Source: Luteimonas padinae
Lineage (GTDB): Bacteria; Pseudomonadota; Gammaproteobacteria; Xanthomonadales; Xanthomonadaceae
Assembly: GCF_014652935.1 (NCBI RefSeq)
Contig: NZ_BMZT01000006.1
Span: forward strand, 62,001 to 126,000
Reading direction: 5' to 3'
Length of the DNA: 64,000 nt
Shown here: piece after piece, positions 37,661-46,522 of the stretch
Numbering within the stretch: position 1 is the first letter of the stretch
How the letters are laid out: every line of letters starts with the position of its first letter
Program-made: the position numbers and the translations under genes
The notes under the pieces: generated by a model
What the model was told of the DNA's origin: nothing
Databases searched by the model: none
Seen by the model: the letters and a program-made list of their open reading frames with translations, nothing else

Positions 37661-38648
37661 CGCAGCCTCGCTCGCTCGTGGGTGGCGTGGCCGAGCATAC
37701 CCCTTCGGCCGGGCGCCAGCTGTCGACGAGATAGAGCGGACGCTGCTTCGACTCCTCGTACAGGCGCCCCAGGTACTCGCCGATCAGCCCCAGCGCCACC
37801 AGCTGCACACCGCCCAGGAACAGGATCACCGCCATCATCGTCGGCCAGCCCGCCACCGGGTCTCCCCAGAACAGCGCCTTGACGATGATCCACAGGCCGT
37901 AGCCGAAGGCCACCAGCGCGGTCGCCACGCCGGCGTAGGTGGCCATCCGCAGCGGCGCGGTCGAGAAGCTGGTGATGCCTTCCAGGGCGAAGTTCCACAG
38001 TCGCCAGGCGTTGAACTTGCTGCGGCCGGCCAGTCGCGGCTCGCGGCGGTAGGGCACGGCGATGCGGTTGAAGCCGATCCAGCCGAACAGGCCCTTCATG
38101 AAGCGATGGCGCTCGCGCAGCTCGCGCAGCGCCGCCAGCGCGCGCGGCGACAGCAGCCGGAAATCGCCGGTGTCAGTGGGCACGGGCGTCTTCGACAGCC
38201 GGTGCATCACGCGGTAGAAGCCATGCGCGGAGGCGCGCTTGAACCAGCCTTCACCCTCGCGCGCCAGGCGCGTGCCGTGGACGTCGTCGTAACCCTCGCG
38301 CCAGCGCGCCACGAACCGCGGGATCAGCTCGGGCGGATCCTGGCCGTCCGCGTCGAGGATCAGGGCGGCGCCATCGACGACGCGGTCGAGGCCGGCGGTC
38401 AGCGCCGCCTCCTTGCCGAAGTTGCGCGACAGCCGCATCAGCGAAACGCGCCGGTCGGCGGCGGCGAGCGACCGCAGCACCGCCCAGGTGTCGTCGGTGC
38501 TGCCGTCATCGACGTAGAGCACGCCGCCATCGACGCGATCGCCCGCGGCCATCGCATCGAGGACGGTCGCGAGGCGACGATGCAGTTCAGGCAGCGACTG
38601 CGCCTCGTTGAAGGCGGCCACCACCACGGTGAGACGATCGCGGGTCAT
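37620..38648 (-). CDS. Family 2 glycosyltransferase with two C-terminal membrane helices
   Basis: 342 residues. GT-A domain (1-225): VVVAAFNEAQSLPELHRRL, VDDGSTDDT, the metal DAD at 99-101 (LILDADGQDP) and DTGDFRLLSP. Two helices follow (about 235-258 and 270-295), as in undecaprenyl-phosphate sugar transferases (GtrB/ArnC/DPMS type), so it likely charges a polyprenyl phosphate with a sugar at the inner membrane. The C-terminal 28 residues are low in homology and read into the CBS gene. A -10 box six bases before the ATG suggests a leaderless transcript. Confidence 0.85.
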   Translation of the reverse strand: MTRDRLTVVVAAFNEAQSLPELHRRLATVLDAMAAGDRVDGGVLYVDDGSTDDTWAVLRSLAAADRRVSLMRLSRNFGKEAALTAGLDRVVDGAALILDADGQDPPELIPRFVARWREGYDDVHGTRLAREGEGWFKRASAHGFYRVMHRLSKTPVPTDTGDFRLLSPRALAALRELRERHRFMKGLFGWIGFNRIAVPYRREPRLAGRSKFNAWRLWNFALEGITSFSTAPLRMATYAGVATALVAFGYGLWIIVKALFWGDPVAGWPTMMAVILFLGGVQLVALGLIGEYLGRLYEESKQRPLYLVDSWRPAEGVCSATPPTSERGCDAYGEATAGVQGP

Positions 38649-38654
38649 CCTGCA

Positions 38655-38660
38655 ATCCTA
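38655..38660 (-). promoter_or_regulatory. -10 box of the GT2 gene, leaderless spacing
   Basis: Minus strand: TAGGAT, TGCAGG, ATG. Exactly six bases separate hexamer and start codon. The TGCAGG could also be read as a poor ribosome site. Confidence 0.5.
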
Positions 38661-38672
38661 TCGTGGCCGGGG

Positions 38673-39425
38673 TCACTCCAGCTGCCGCAGCCAAGCCTCC
38701 CCGCCGAGGTTGCGCATGTTGCGCTGGATCCACTGCGCGCGGCGCTGCACCCAGGGACCGGGCCGGTGGGCGCTGTAGCGTCGCGGGTTGGGCAGCACCG
38801 CGGCCAGGCGCGCGCTTTCTCCGGCCGTCAGCGCCGCGGCATCCTTGCCCCAGTAGCTGCGCGCGGCAGCCTGGGCGCCGTAGATCCCGTCGCCGAACTC
38901 GGCCACGTTGACGTAGACCTCGAGGATGCGCTGCTTCGGCCACAGGGCCTCGAGCAGCAGCGTGTACCAGGCTTCGAGGCCCTTGCGCACCCAGCTGCGC
39001 CCGCTCCACAGGAACAGGTTCTTCGCCAGCTGCTGGCTGATCGTGCTGCCGCCGCGGACGCGGCCGCCGCGGGCGTTGTGCTCCAGCGCGCGCTCGATGG
39101 CCTCCAGGTCGAAGCCGCGGTGGCGGGCGAAGTTCTGGTCCTCGGCCGCCACCGCCGCCAGCGGCAGCGACGGCGCGATGTCCTCGAGGTCGCGCCAGTC
39201 GTAGGCGACGCGGAAGCCGGTGTCGCCGGCCCGCAGCGCCTCGAACTGGCGGATCGCCATGAACGCGCTGAAGGGTGGATCGACGAAGCGCAGCGCCAGC
39301 ACCTGCACGACGCTCAGCAGCGCAAGCAGCAGCGGCAGCTTCCACAGCCAGTGCCAGCGGCGGCGCCCACGCCTAGACGCGGCAGCCACCGGTGCCCCTG
39401 CATGCTTGTCCACGGCGCCCGCCAT
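38673..39425 (-). CDS. mtgA: Monofunctional biosynthetic peptidoglycan transglycosylase
   Basis: 250-residue GT51 enzyme polymerising lipid II glycan chains. N-terminal helix (about 24-44), then [20 protein letters not shown] with the catalytic Glu, [41 protein letters not shown] and [12 protein letters not shown]. The ATG at 39425 is chosen for its GGAG site eight bases upstream; in-frame ATGs at 39431 and 39440 are possible. GATAAT about 37 bases upstream suits either. Divergent from hslO. Confidence 0.93.
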   Translation of the reverse strand: MAGAVDKHAGAPVAAASRRGRRRWHWLWKLPLLLALLSVVQVLALRFVDPPFSAFMAIRQFEALRAGDTGFRVAYDWRDLEDIAPSLPLAAVAAEDQNFARHRGFDLEAIERALEHNARGGRVRGGSTISQQLAKNLFLWSGRSWVRKGLEAWYTLLLEALWPKQRILEVYVNVAEFGDGIYGAQAAARSYWGKDAAALTAGESARLAAVLPNPRRYSAHRPGPWVQRRAQWIQRNMRNLGGEAWLRQLE

Positions 39426-39461
39426 CCCCATCTCCAGCATTCGCCGACCGGCCGAAGCGCG

Positions 39462-39467
39462 ATTATC
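39462..39467 (-). promoter_or_regulatory. -10 box of mtgA
   Basis: GGATAATCGCG on the minus strand. It is consistent with starts at 39425-39440 and excludes the longer frame beginning at 39494. Confidence 0.5.
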
Positions 39468-39505
39468 CAGCCCCGGCGCACCATCACAACGCACACGGAT
39501 CCCGA

Positions 39506-40405
39506 ATGAGCCACGACGCCGACGCCCGCGACCACCTCACCCGCTTCCTGCTGCCGCGCGCCGGCGTGCGCGGGGTGCACGTGCACCTGGGCGAGACCTG
39601 GCAGGCGATCGCCGCCAGCGACGACTATCCGCCCGGCGTCCGTGCGCTGCTCGGCCAGGCGGCCGCGGCGTCGGCGCTGTTCACCGGCCACGTCAAGGTC
39701 GACGGACGCCTGTCGGTGCAGCTGCGCGGTGAACACGCGCTGCGCACGCTGTTCGCCGAATGCACGTCCGAAGGCACGCTGCGCGGCATCGCCCGGACGG
39801 CCGGGGAAGGCGACGACGTCGACGGCCTCGCGTCGCTTGGCGACGACGCGGTGCTCGCGATCACCATCGAGGGCGCCGGCATCGGCAACCGCGAGGCCAC
39901 GCGCTACCAGGGCCTGGTGCCGCTGGACGCGCCCGATCTCGCGGGCGCGTTCGAGGACTACTTCACCCGCTCCGAACAGCTTCCGACCCGGATCCTGCTG
40001 GCGGCCGGCGACGACGCCGCGGTCGGCCTGATGCTGCAGAAGCTGCCCGCCGACCACGGCGACGACGACGGCTGGGAGCGCGCCGGGGCGCTGTTCTCCA
40101 CCCTGGGGACCCGGGAACTGGCGGACACGCCCGCCGCCGAGCTCCTGCACCGCCTGTTCCACGAGGAATCGCCGGAGGAGGTGGGCGGACGCCCCCTGGC
40201 TTTCGGCTGCTCCTGTTCGCGCCAGCGCGTCGAGGCGATGCTGGAATCACTCGGCCGCGCCGAGGCGGAAGCGGCGTTGGTGGAAGGGACGGCCACCGTC
40301 CGCTGCGAGTTCTGCGGACAGGCCTACCGGTTCGACGGCGCCGACCTCGACGCGCTCTTCACCGACGCCAGGCGTCCAATGGCGGCCCCGCCGGGCCTGC
40401 AGTGA
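39506..40405 (+). CDS. hslO: Redox-regulated chaperone Hsp33
   Basis: 299-residue oxidative-stress holdase of the cytoplasm. N-terminal domain [21 protein letters not shown]-terminal zinc switch with four cysteines, CSC ([12 protein letters not shown]) and CEFC ([12 protein letters not shown]), the CxC-CxxC arrangement. The ATG at 39506 gives the usual length; a longer frame would overlap the divergent mtgA start. Confidence 0.94.
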   Translation: MSHDADARDHLTRFLLPRAGVRGVHVHLGETWQAIAASDDYPPGVRALLGQAAAASALFTGHVKVDGRLSVQLRGEHALRTLFAECTSEGTLRGIARTAGEGDDVDGLASLGDDAVLAITIEGAGIGNREATRYQGLVPLDAPDLAGAFEDYFTRSEQLPTRILLAAGDDAAVGLMLQKLPADHGDDDGWERAGALFSTLGTRELADTPAAELLHRLFHEESPEEVGGRPLAFGCSCSRQRVEAMLESLGRAEAEAALVEGTATVRCEFCGQAYRFDGADLDALFTDARRPMAAPPGLQ

Positions 40406-40418
40406 CGGCGGCCGGGGA

Positions 40419-40447
40419 TTGTTAAAGAAACATAAACGCACTAGAGT
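40419..40447 (+). promoter_or_regulatory. Promoter of the exported protein gene
   Basis: TTGTTA (40419-40424), a 17-base AT-rich spacer, TAGAGT (40442-40447). One of the few places here with both hexamers. Leader about 48 bases. Confidence 0.6.
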
Positions 40448-40501
40448 CACGCCTACGATCGGGCGGAACTTCCGCCTGTCCAAGGGGTCTACCAGCAGGC
40501 C

Positions 40502-41359
40502 ATGAAGCCGCGTCTCGCCAAGCTCTCGCTGTCCCTGCTCCTCGCCTTCGGCGTGGTCGCGGGTGCGCATGCGCAGACACCGGCGGGCAAGCGCGACCAG
40601 GCCGTGCTGCCGGTGTGGAACCAGTCCAGCGGCAAGGTCGAGGCCCTGCTGCTGCTGGAACCGACGGGCCCGGGCTCGACGACCGGGTTCGACGGCAACG
40701 CCCTCGACGCCGCCTTCGGCATCGATGCCGGCAACTCCCTGGGCGTCTTCTGCGACCGCAAGACCGGACTGGCAAGCGCGCTGGGCAACCTGGCCAACAA
40801 CTGCATGCTCGCGAGCTTCCAGGACGGCGCCGGCAAGCGTACGGGCGGGACCGCGGCGTTCAGGGCCGGCCACAACACCCGCGTCGGCGTCAATGCCGGC
40901 AGCGGCAGCGGCACCCTTCCGGCCTGGCTCGCGCCGGGCCAGCGCGGCGCCGCTGCCGCCACGGTCGACGTCAACGACCTGACCGTCTTCGCCCGGCACA
41001 ACATCGGGCGCGAAGGCATGGTGTCGATCGCCGGCACCATGGCCAAGGCCACCCTGGTCACGCCCGCCGAGGCCACCCATCTGGGCATCGGTGACGCCTG
41101 GACCTCGCGCAGCCTGAGCATCGGCGGCGGCTACGGCCGCTTCAGCGCCAACATCGTCGGCCACGTCGTCGAGACCCCCGGGCAGCCCAACTGGGAAGGC
41201 CTGGGCCTCGGCCTGACCTGGCGCACGCCCTGGAGCGGACAGCTCACCGTGGGCGCCGACAACCTCGTCACCAAGGGCCGCAATCCCTTCGCCCCGGCCA
41301 CCAGCGGCCGCGACGACGAAGGCACCGTGCCCTACATCCGGTACGAACAGGACCTCTAA
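40502..41359 (+). CDS. Exported protein of unknown function
   Basis: 285 residues with a clear signal peptide (1-24, VVAGAHA-QT). The body is Gly/Ala/Thr-rich with alternating strands and ends in a beta-rich stretch (LGLGLTWRTPWSGQLTVGADNLV, then RYEQDL), which may form an outer-membrane or surface beta structure; it does not end in the classical C-terminal Phe. Two cysteine pairs (GVFCDRKTG, NNCMLASF). I recognise no named family. It has its own promoter and is followed by a hairpin, then the TonB receptor gene on the same strand. Confidence 0.75.
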   Translation: MKPRLAKLSLSLLLAFGVVAGAHAQTPAGKRDQAVLPVWNQSSGKVEALLLLEPTGPGSTTGFDGNALDAAFGIDAGNSLGVFCDRKTGLASALGNLANNCMLASFQDGAGKRTGGTAAFRAGHNTRVGVNAGSGSGTLPAWLAPGQRGAAAATVDVNDLTVFARHNIGREGMVSIAGTMAKATLVTPAEATHLGIGDAWTSRSLSIGGGYGRFSANIVGHVVETPGQPNWEGLGLGLTWRTPWSGQLTVGADNLVTKGRNPFAPATSGRDDEGTVPYIRYEQDL

Positions 41360-41371
41360 GTCCTTATTTTT

Positions 41372-41397
41372 CATGGGTTTCCGCTCGGAAATCCATG
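41372..41397 (+). terminator. Terminator-like hairpin after the exported protein gene
   Basis: CATGGGTTTCCG, CT, CGGAAATCCATG: a 12-bp stem with one G-T pair, followed by ATTATTAAC. AT-rich flanks, but no continuous T-run. Confidence 0.55.
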
Positions 41398-41424
41398 ATT
41401 ATTAACAACACTTTAATTTTTGCT

Positions 41425-41458
41425 CCGGCAGGGCTACTATCGGCAACGGCCCTGCCGG
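41425..41458 (+). promoter_or_regulatory. Promoter of the TonB receptor within a perfect inverted repeat
   Basis: CCGGCAGGGC (41425-41434) and its exact complement GCCCTGCCGG (41449-41458) bracket a TACTAT -10 box (41435-41440). The -35 would be weak (CTTTAA). Because the arms flank the -10, this reads more like an operator than an RNA hairpin. The same design appears before pckG. Confidence 0.55.
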
Positions 41459-41531
41459 GCTTGGTGTCGACCTTGACGCCACCGGTGGGCTCCCATGGGA
41501 ATTACCCAAGACTCACTTGGAGAGAGAAGAG

Positions 41532-44411
41532 ATGACCCTTAAGACCACCAAGCTCCGCGACGCGATTTCCTTCGCGCTCGTGTCCGGTGCGACCGTGATT
41601 GCCGGTACCGGCGTCGCGTTCGCGCAGGACAGCTCGGAACAGCAGGCCACCACCCTCGACCGCATCGAGGTGACCGGCTCGCGCATTCGCCAGGCATCGG
41701 CGGAAACCTCGCAGCCCGTCGTCGTCATCGACCGCGAAGAGCTGCAGAAGCAGGGCCTCACCAGCGTCGTCGACGTGCTGCAGAACCTGACCTCGGCGGG
41801 CTCGCCGGCGATCTCGCGCGGCGACGTGCTCGCGTCCGGCGAAAACGTGGGCGGCTACTACGTCGACCTGCGCAACCTCGGCGCCTCGCGCACCCTGATC
41901 CTGGTGAACGGCAAGCGCCTCGGCTCGAACACCACGGGCCTGCAGGACCTCAGCCAGATCCCGATGTCGGCGATCGAGCGCGTCGAAGTGCTGAAGGACG
42001 GCGCCTCGTCGATCTACGGCTCCGACGCCATCGCCGGCGTGGTCAACGTCATCACCCGCAGCCGCTTCGACGGCGCGGAAGCCAATGTCTACTTCGGCCA
42101 GTACAGCGAAGGCTTCGGCGACATCACCAGCGGTGACTTCACCCTGGGCGCGAGCTCGGACCGCGGCGGCGTCACCATGAGCGTCGAGTACTCCAAGGAA
42201 GAGCCGATCTGGGCCCGTGACGTGTGGTACTCGAAGGACGGCAGCCTCGGCCCCGACTTTCCCGGCGCGGGCTGGAGCCCGGTCAGCCAGAACGGCTCGT
42301 TCTGCGACCCCTGCTCGCCGGCCGCTGCCGCCCGGTGGTGGACGCTGATCCCGGGCATGGACCCGACCGATCGCGCCAGCTACCAGCTGCACACCGCCGC
42401 GTTCAACGCCAACAGCAACGAGGCGATGATGGCCCGCACGGGCATCGAGCGCCGCTCGATCTTCGTCGCCGGTGACTTCGACGTCACCGACAACGTCCGC
42501 TTCGTCGCCGACGCGCTGTACAACCACCGCACCACCACCCAGACGGTCGCGGGCTATCCGTTCCAGTCGCTCGCCTTCGGCATCCCGCTGTCGGCCGACA
42601 GCGTCTTCAACCCCATGCCCGGCGAGGACCTCATCATCCGCCGCCGCCTGTGGGAAGTGCCGCGCACCACCGAGAGCAGCCTGAGCACCTACCGCCTGAC
42701 CTCGGCGTTCGAGGGCGTGTTCGACCTGGGCGAGACCTCCTGGAACTGGGACGCCGGCGCGACCTGGAACCGCAACGAGATGGTGAAGGTCGGTCGCGGC
42801 GACGCGAGCCTGCCGGCGCTCGAGGCCGCCATGGGCCCGTCGTTCATCAACGGCAACAATGAAGCCCAGTGCGGCACGGTCGACGACCCGATCGCGTTGG
42901 GCATCAACTACGGCTCCGGCGAGTGCACCCCGTGGAACCCGCTGCTGCCGTTCGGCGTGGGTGGCGCGAACTCGCTGAGCGACCCGGCGGTCCAGGCCTA
43001 CCTGTTCCCGTACTACCACGACCGCGGCCTGACCGAGACCACCACGTACTTCGCCAACCTGGCGGGTACCGTGGTCGAGATGCCGGCCGGTCCGCTGGGC
43101 GTGGCCGTGGGCGTCGAGCACCGCAAGGAAGAGGGCACGTTCGTGCCGGACGCGTTCGCCCAGGCGGCGCTCCACACCGGCCTTCCGGCTGCGACCACCG
43201 CCGGCCAGTACTCGCTGGACGAGGTCTACCTCGAGCTGAACGTGCCGCTGCTGAGCGGTGTCGCCGGCGCCGAAGAGCTGTCGATCAACGTCGCCAGCCG
43301 CTACTCGGACTACGACACCTTCGGCGACACGATCAACAACAAGTTCGGCCTGACCTGGCGTCCGGTGGAGGGCCTGCTGGTCCGCGCCACCTATGCCGAC
43401 GGCTTCCGCGCGCCTTCGATCGACAACCTGTACGGCGGCGTGGGCGGCAGCTTCGAGTCCTACATCGATCCCTGCGGCTCGACCGGTCCCGGCAACGTCG
43501 CGGGCGGCCCGGCCTGTACGGCGGCTGGCGTCCCGGCGGACTACGTCCAGCTCGGCCAGGGCCTTGTGCCCTGCGTCCAGTTCCCTTGCCAGACCCCGGA
43601 CCAGTTCCTGTCCGGATCCAACGACAAGCTGACCCCCGAAGTGTCGACCAGCAAGACGGCCGGCATCGTGTGGAGCCCGGAATTCGTGGACGGCCTGGAC
43701 TTCTCGCTTGACTGGTACCAGGTCGAGATCGAGAACCTTATCGCCTCCGACAGCGTGTCGGACATCCTCGAGGACTGCTACCTCCGCAACATCCCCGAGC
43801 GTTGCTCCACCATTGTCCGCAACCCGGAAACCGGCCACATCACCTCCCTCGCCTTCGGCCTGACCAACAAGGGCCGCCTGGAGACGGAAGGCTGGGACTT
43901 CGGCGTCCGCTACCGCATGCCGGAGACGGCGGTCGGCCAGTTCGGCATCGACTGGCAGACCTCGTACATCAGCGACTACCGCGTGTGGGCGAACAACAAC
44001 TCCGACACCGTGCCGTCGCCTTCGACCTCGTTCGCCGGTACCTTCCGCACCCGCTCGAACGCGACCCTCGACTGGTCGTACGGCGACTTCGGCGCAAGCT
44101 GGACCTCCCGTTACTACTCGGGCATGAAGGAAGGCTGCGTGTCGCTGGATCCCGGCATGTGCAACAACCCGGACTACATCGCTCCGGACGTGCCGGATGG
44201 CTACCCGCTGCGTGAGGTGGGTTCCAACACGTTCCACGACGTCCAGTTCCGCTGGACTGCCCCGTGGAATGCCACCGTGGCCTTGGGCGCCAACAACGTG
44301 ACCGACCATCGCGGTCCGATCATGTACACGTCTCCCAACAACCAGTTCGCCTACTACGGCGGCTTCGACATGGGTCGCGTGATCTACATGAAGTACCAGC
44401 AGCGCTTCTGA
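41532..44411 (+). CDS. TonB-dependent receptor, large
   Basis: 959-residue outer-membrane receptor. Signal peptide (about 1-31, GVAFAQ), plug domain (about 45-165: LDRIEVTGSRI, LVNGKRLGSN, SAIERVEVLKDGASSIYGSDAIAGVVNVIT) and a 22-strand barrel ending in Phe (KYQQRF). Two extracellular cysteine pairs are visible (FCDPCSP near 256; CGSTGPG and CIQ-type loops around 650-690). It is of the large class seen in Xanthomonadaceae; the ligand cannot be told from sequence. ATG at 41532 follows GAGAGAAGAG; another ATG five codons upstream is weaker. Confidence 0.93.
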   Translation: MTLKTTKLRDAISFALVSGATVIAGTGVAFAQDSSEQQATTLDRIEVTGSRIRQASAETSQPVVVIDREELQKQGLTSVVDVLQNLTSAGSPAISRGDVLASGENVGGYYVDLRNLGASRTLILVNGKRLGSNTTGLQDLSQIPMSAIERVEVLKDGASSIYGSDAIAGVVNVITRSRFDGAEANVYFGQYSEGFGDITSGDFTLGASSDRGGVTMSVEYSKEEPIWARDVWYSKDGSLGPDFPGAGWSPVSQNGSFCDPCSPAAAARWWTLIPGMDPTDRASYQLHTAAFNANSNEAMMARTGIERRSIFVAGDFDVTDNVRFVADALYNHRTTTQTVAGYPFQSLAFGIPLSADSVFNPMPGEDLIIRRRLWEVPRTTESSLSTYRLTSAFEGVFDLGETSWNWDAGATWNRNEMVKVGRGDASLPALEAAMGPSFINGNNEAQCGTVDDPIALGINYGSGECTPWNPLLPFGVGGANSLSDPAVQAYLFPYYHDRGLTETTTYFANLAGTVVEMPAGPLGVAVGVEHRKEEGTFVPDAFAQAALHTGLPAATTAGQYSLDEVYLELNVPLLSGVAGAEELSINVASRYSDYDTFGDTINNKFGLTWRPVEGLLVRATYADGFRAPSIDNLYGGVGGSFESYIDPCGSTGPGNVAGGPACTAAGVPADYVQLGQGLVPCVQFPCQTPDQFLSGSNDKLTPEVSTSKTAGIVWSPEFVDGLDFSLDWYQVEIENLIASDSVSDILEDCYLRNIPERCSTIVRNPETGHITSLAFGLTNKGRLETEGWDFGVRYRMPETAVGQFGIDWQTSYISDYRVWANNNSDTVPSPSTSFAGTFRTRSNATLDWSYGDFGASWTSRYYSGMKEGCVSLDPGMCNNPDYIAPDVPDGYPLREVGSNTFHDVQFRWTAPWNATVALGANNVTDHRGPIMYTSPNNQFAYYGGFDMGRVIYMKYQQRF

Positions 44412-44438
44412 TAAATCGGCACTGCAACTGCGACAGGA

Positions 44439-44469
44439 CCACGGCCCCGAAAGGGGCCGTGGTTTTTTT
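44439..44469 (+). terminator. Intrinsic terminator of the TonB receptor gene
   Basis: CCACGGCCCC-GAAA-GGGGCCGTGG, a perfect 10-bp stem with a GNRA loop, followed by seven Ts. Confidence 0.92.
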
Positions 44470-44590
44470 GGTTCTTCTCCCAAGTGAGGGATCGCGCGCT
44501 GCGCTGGTCCTTGGCGCGTGCCGGCGGGAGGGTTGGTCGTGCTGCGGCGCGATGCCCCCGCCTGTGTTCCCCTCAGTTGGGAGAAGAACC
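44470..44590. repeat. 121-bp element with near-perfect terminal inverted repeats
   Basis: Left end GGTTCTTCTCCCAAGTGAGG (44470-44489) and right end CCTCAGTTGGGAGAAGAACC (44571-44590) are inverted repeats with a single mismatch in 20. Internal GGTTGGTCGTGCTGCGGCGC is shared with repeat copy A (9096-9110 region), and GCATCGCGCCGCAG with both copies A and B. It lies exactly between two terminators. No open frame of note inside. Confidence 0.82.
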
Positions 44591-44591
44591 C

Positions 44592-44622
44592 AAAAAAAAC
44601 GGCCCCGCATGGGGCCGTTTTT
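44592..44622. terminator. Bidirectional terminator serving pckG
   Basis: Eight As, CGGCCCC-GCAT-GGGGCCG, five Ts. It terminates pckG on the minus strand and would also stop rightward read-through. Its stem sequence mirrors the terminator at 44439. Confidence 0.9.
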
Positions 44623-44644
44623 CTTCCGTAAGGATCCGCCCTGG

Positions 44645-46414
44645 TCAGCGCGGCGGCAGGATTTCCTCCGGGACCCGCCCGAGTGATTCGAAGAACCCGG
44701 CCAGTTCGCGCCACTCCTCCGCATAGCCCGCCTCGTCGACCTCGAGCAGCGCCTCGATGGCCCCCGGATCGAGCCCGAGCCCCGACAGGTCCAGGTCGCT
44801 GGCCGTGGGCACCCGCCCGATCAAGGTGTCCCGCGCCCCCGCCGTGCCTTCGAGCCGACCGATGATCCATTCCAGCACACGCAGGTTCTCGCCGAAGCCA
44901 GGCCACAGGAAGCGTCCGTCGGCGTCCTTGCGGAACCAGTTGACGTGGAAGATCTTCGGCAGCTGAGCGCTCGGCCGGTCGAAGGACAGCCAGTGCGTGA
45001 AGTAATCGCCGAAGTGGTAGCCGCAAAACGGCTTCATCGCCATCGGATCACGGCGCACCACGCCCACTTGCCCGGTCGCGGCCGCGGTCGTTTCGGAGGC
45101 CATCGATGCGCCCACGTGCACGCCGTGCGCCCAGTCGCGCGCTTCGAACACCAGCGGCACCAGGGACGCGCGGCGGCCGCCGAACACGATCGCGCTGATC
45201 GGCACGCCCTGCGGATCCTCGGCATGCGACGAGAAGGTCGGGCACTGCTTCGCGCTCACGGTGAAGCGCGAGTTCGGGTGCGCGGCCGGGCCGCGGGCCG
45301 GGTCGAAGTCGCGCCCTTGCCAGTCCTTCGTCGGCACGCGCTTGTCCAGGCCTTCCCACCAGGGCTGGCCGTCGTCGGTGGTGGCGACGTTGGTGAAGAT
45401 GGTGTCGCGTCCGATGGTGTGCAGCGCGTTGGGGTTGGACTTCTCCGAGGTGCCCGGAGCGACGCCGAAGAATCCGGCCTCGGGGTTGATCGCCCACAGC
45501 CGGCCGTCCTCGCCCGGATGCATCCAGCAGATGTCGTCGCCGACCGTCCACACCTTCCAGCCCTGCTCGCGGTAGGACTCCGGCGGGATCAGCATGGCCA
45601 GGTTGGTCTTGCCGCAGGCGCTCGGGAAGGCCGCGGCGACGTAGTGCACCTCGCCCTGCGGGTTCTCGATGCCGACGATAAGCATGTGTTCGGCCAGCCA
45701 GCCCTCCTGGCGCGCCTGGTGCGAGGCGATGCGCAGGGCGTGGCACTTCTTGCCCAGCAGCGCGTTGCCGCCGTAGCCGGAGCCGTAGGACTTGATCACC
45801 AGCTCTTCGGGGAAATGCATGATGAAGCGGCGGTCCGGGTCGAGCTCGCCGGTGGAGTGCAGGCCGCGCACCAGCGGCTTGCCCTCGGCGCCCTCGCGCT
45901 CGATCCGCGCCAGCGCCGCCGCGCCCATGCGGGTCATCAGGCGCATGTTGGCGACGACGTAGGGCGAGTCGGTGATCTCGACGCCGCAGCGCGCCAGCGG
46001 CGAGTCGATCGGGCCCATGCAGTAGGGCACGACGTACAGGGTGCGCCCTTCCATGCAGCCCTCGAACAGGGCGTCGATCTTCGCGTGCGCCTCGGCCGGG
46101 GCCATCCAGTGGTTGTTCGGGCCGGCGTCCTCGCGCTTCTCGTGGCAGACGAAGGTCAGGTGCTCGACGCGGGCGACGTCGTCGGGGTGCGAGCGATGCA
46201 GCACGCAGCCGGGATGGGTGTCCTGGTTGAGCGGCAGCAGGGTGCCGTCGGCCATCATGGCCTCCTGCAGGGTGTCCGCCTCGGCGTCGCTGCCGTCGCA
46301 CCAGACCACGCGGTCGGGGCGGGTCAGCGCGGCGACCTCGTCCACCCACTGCTGCAGGGACGCAAGCCGGGTGCCGGGCGTCGCATTTGCGCCCTGCTGG
46401 GGAACTGCATTCAT
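44645..46414 (-). CDS. pckG: Phosphoenolpyruvate carboxykinase (GTP)
   Basis: 589-residue gluconeogenic enzyme converting oxaloacetate and GTP to phosphoenolpyruvate. P-loop-like kinase motif FPSACGKTN at 263-271, YGGNALLGKKCHALRIAS (metal ligand Lys/His), the substrate loop HSTGELDPDRRFIMHFPEE, and the guanine-binding Phe region FGENLRVLEWI. The GTP type is typical of Xanthomonadaceae. Read from an ATG at 46414, after a GGAGG site, with a -10 inside an inverted repeat about 45 bases upstream. Confidence 0.95.
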   Translation of the reverse strand: MNAVPQQGANATPGTRLASLQQWVDEVAALTRPDRVVWCDGSDAEADTLQEAMMADGTLLPLNQDTHPGCVLHRSHPDDVARVEHLTFVCHEKREDAGPNNHWMAPAEAHAKIDALFEGCMEGRTLYVVPYCMGPIDSPLARCGVEITDSPYVVANMRLMTRMGAAALARIEREGAEGKPLVRGLHSTGELDPDRRFIMHFPEELVIKSYGSGYGGNALLGKKCHALRIASHQARQEGWLAEHMLIVGIENPQGEVHYVAAAFPSACGKTNLAMLIPPESYREQGWKVWTVGDDICWMHPGEDGRLWAINPEAGFFGVAPGTSEKSNPNALHTIGRDTIFTNVATTDDGQPWWEGLDKRVPTKDWQGRDFDPARGPAAHPNSRFTVSAKQCPTFSSHAEDPQGVPISAIVFGGRRASLVPLVFEARDWAHGVHVGASMASETTAAATGQVGVVRRDPMAMKPFCGYHFGDYFTHWLSFDRPSAQLPKIFHVNWFRKDADGRFLWPGFGENLRVLEWIIGRLEGTAGARDTLIGRVPTASDLDLSGLGLDPGAIEALLEVDEAGYAEEWRELAGFFESLGRVPEEILPPR

Positions 46415-46448
46415 GTCTCGCGCCTCCGGAGTGCGCTGTTTTCAGGCT

Positions 46449-46475
46449 GGACCCGCAATTCTAGCCAGCGGGTCC
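46449..46475 (-). promoter_or_regulatory. pckG -10 box bracketed by an inverted repeat
   Basis: GGACCCGC (46449-46456) and GCGGGTCC (46468-46475) are exact complements; between them, on the minus strand, lies TAGAAT (46463-46458). Candidate operator controlling gluconeogenesis. Confidence 0.5.
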
Positions 46476-46522
46476 CCTGCCGCCGTGCTGCATCGCGTCA
46501 TCCAGCGGCGCGGGAATGCCGT

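Noticed and set aside
41502-45026. Open frame of 1174 codons antisense to the TonB receptor
   Set aside because: Reads only as Arg/Ala/Val/His-rich filler, crosses a terminator and a repeat, and lies opposite a clear receptor gene; typical of high-GC third-position bias.
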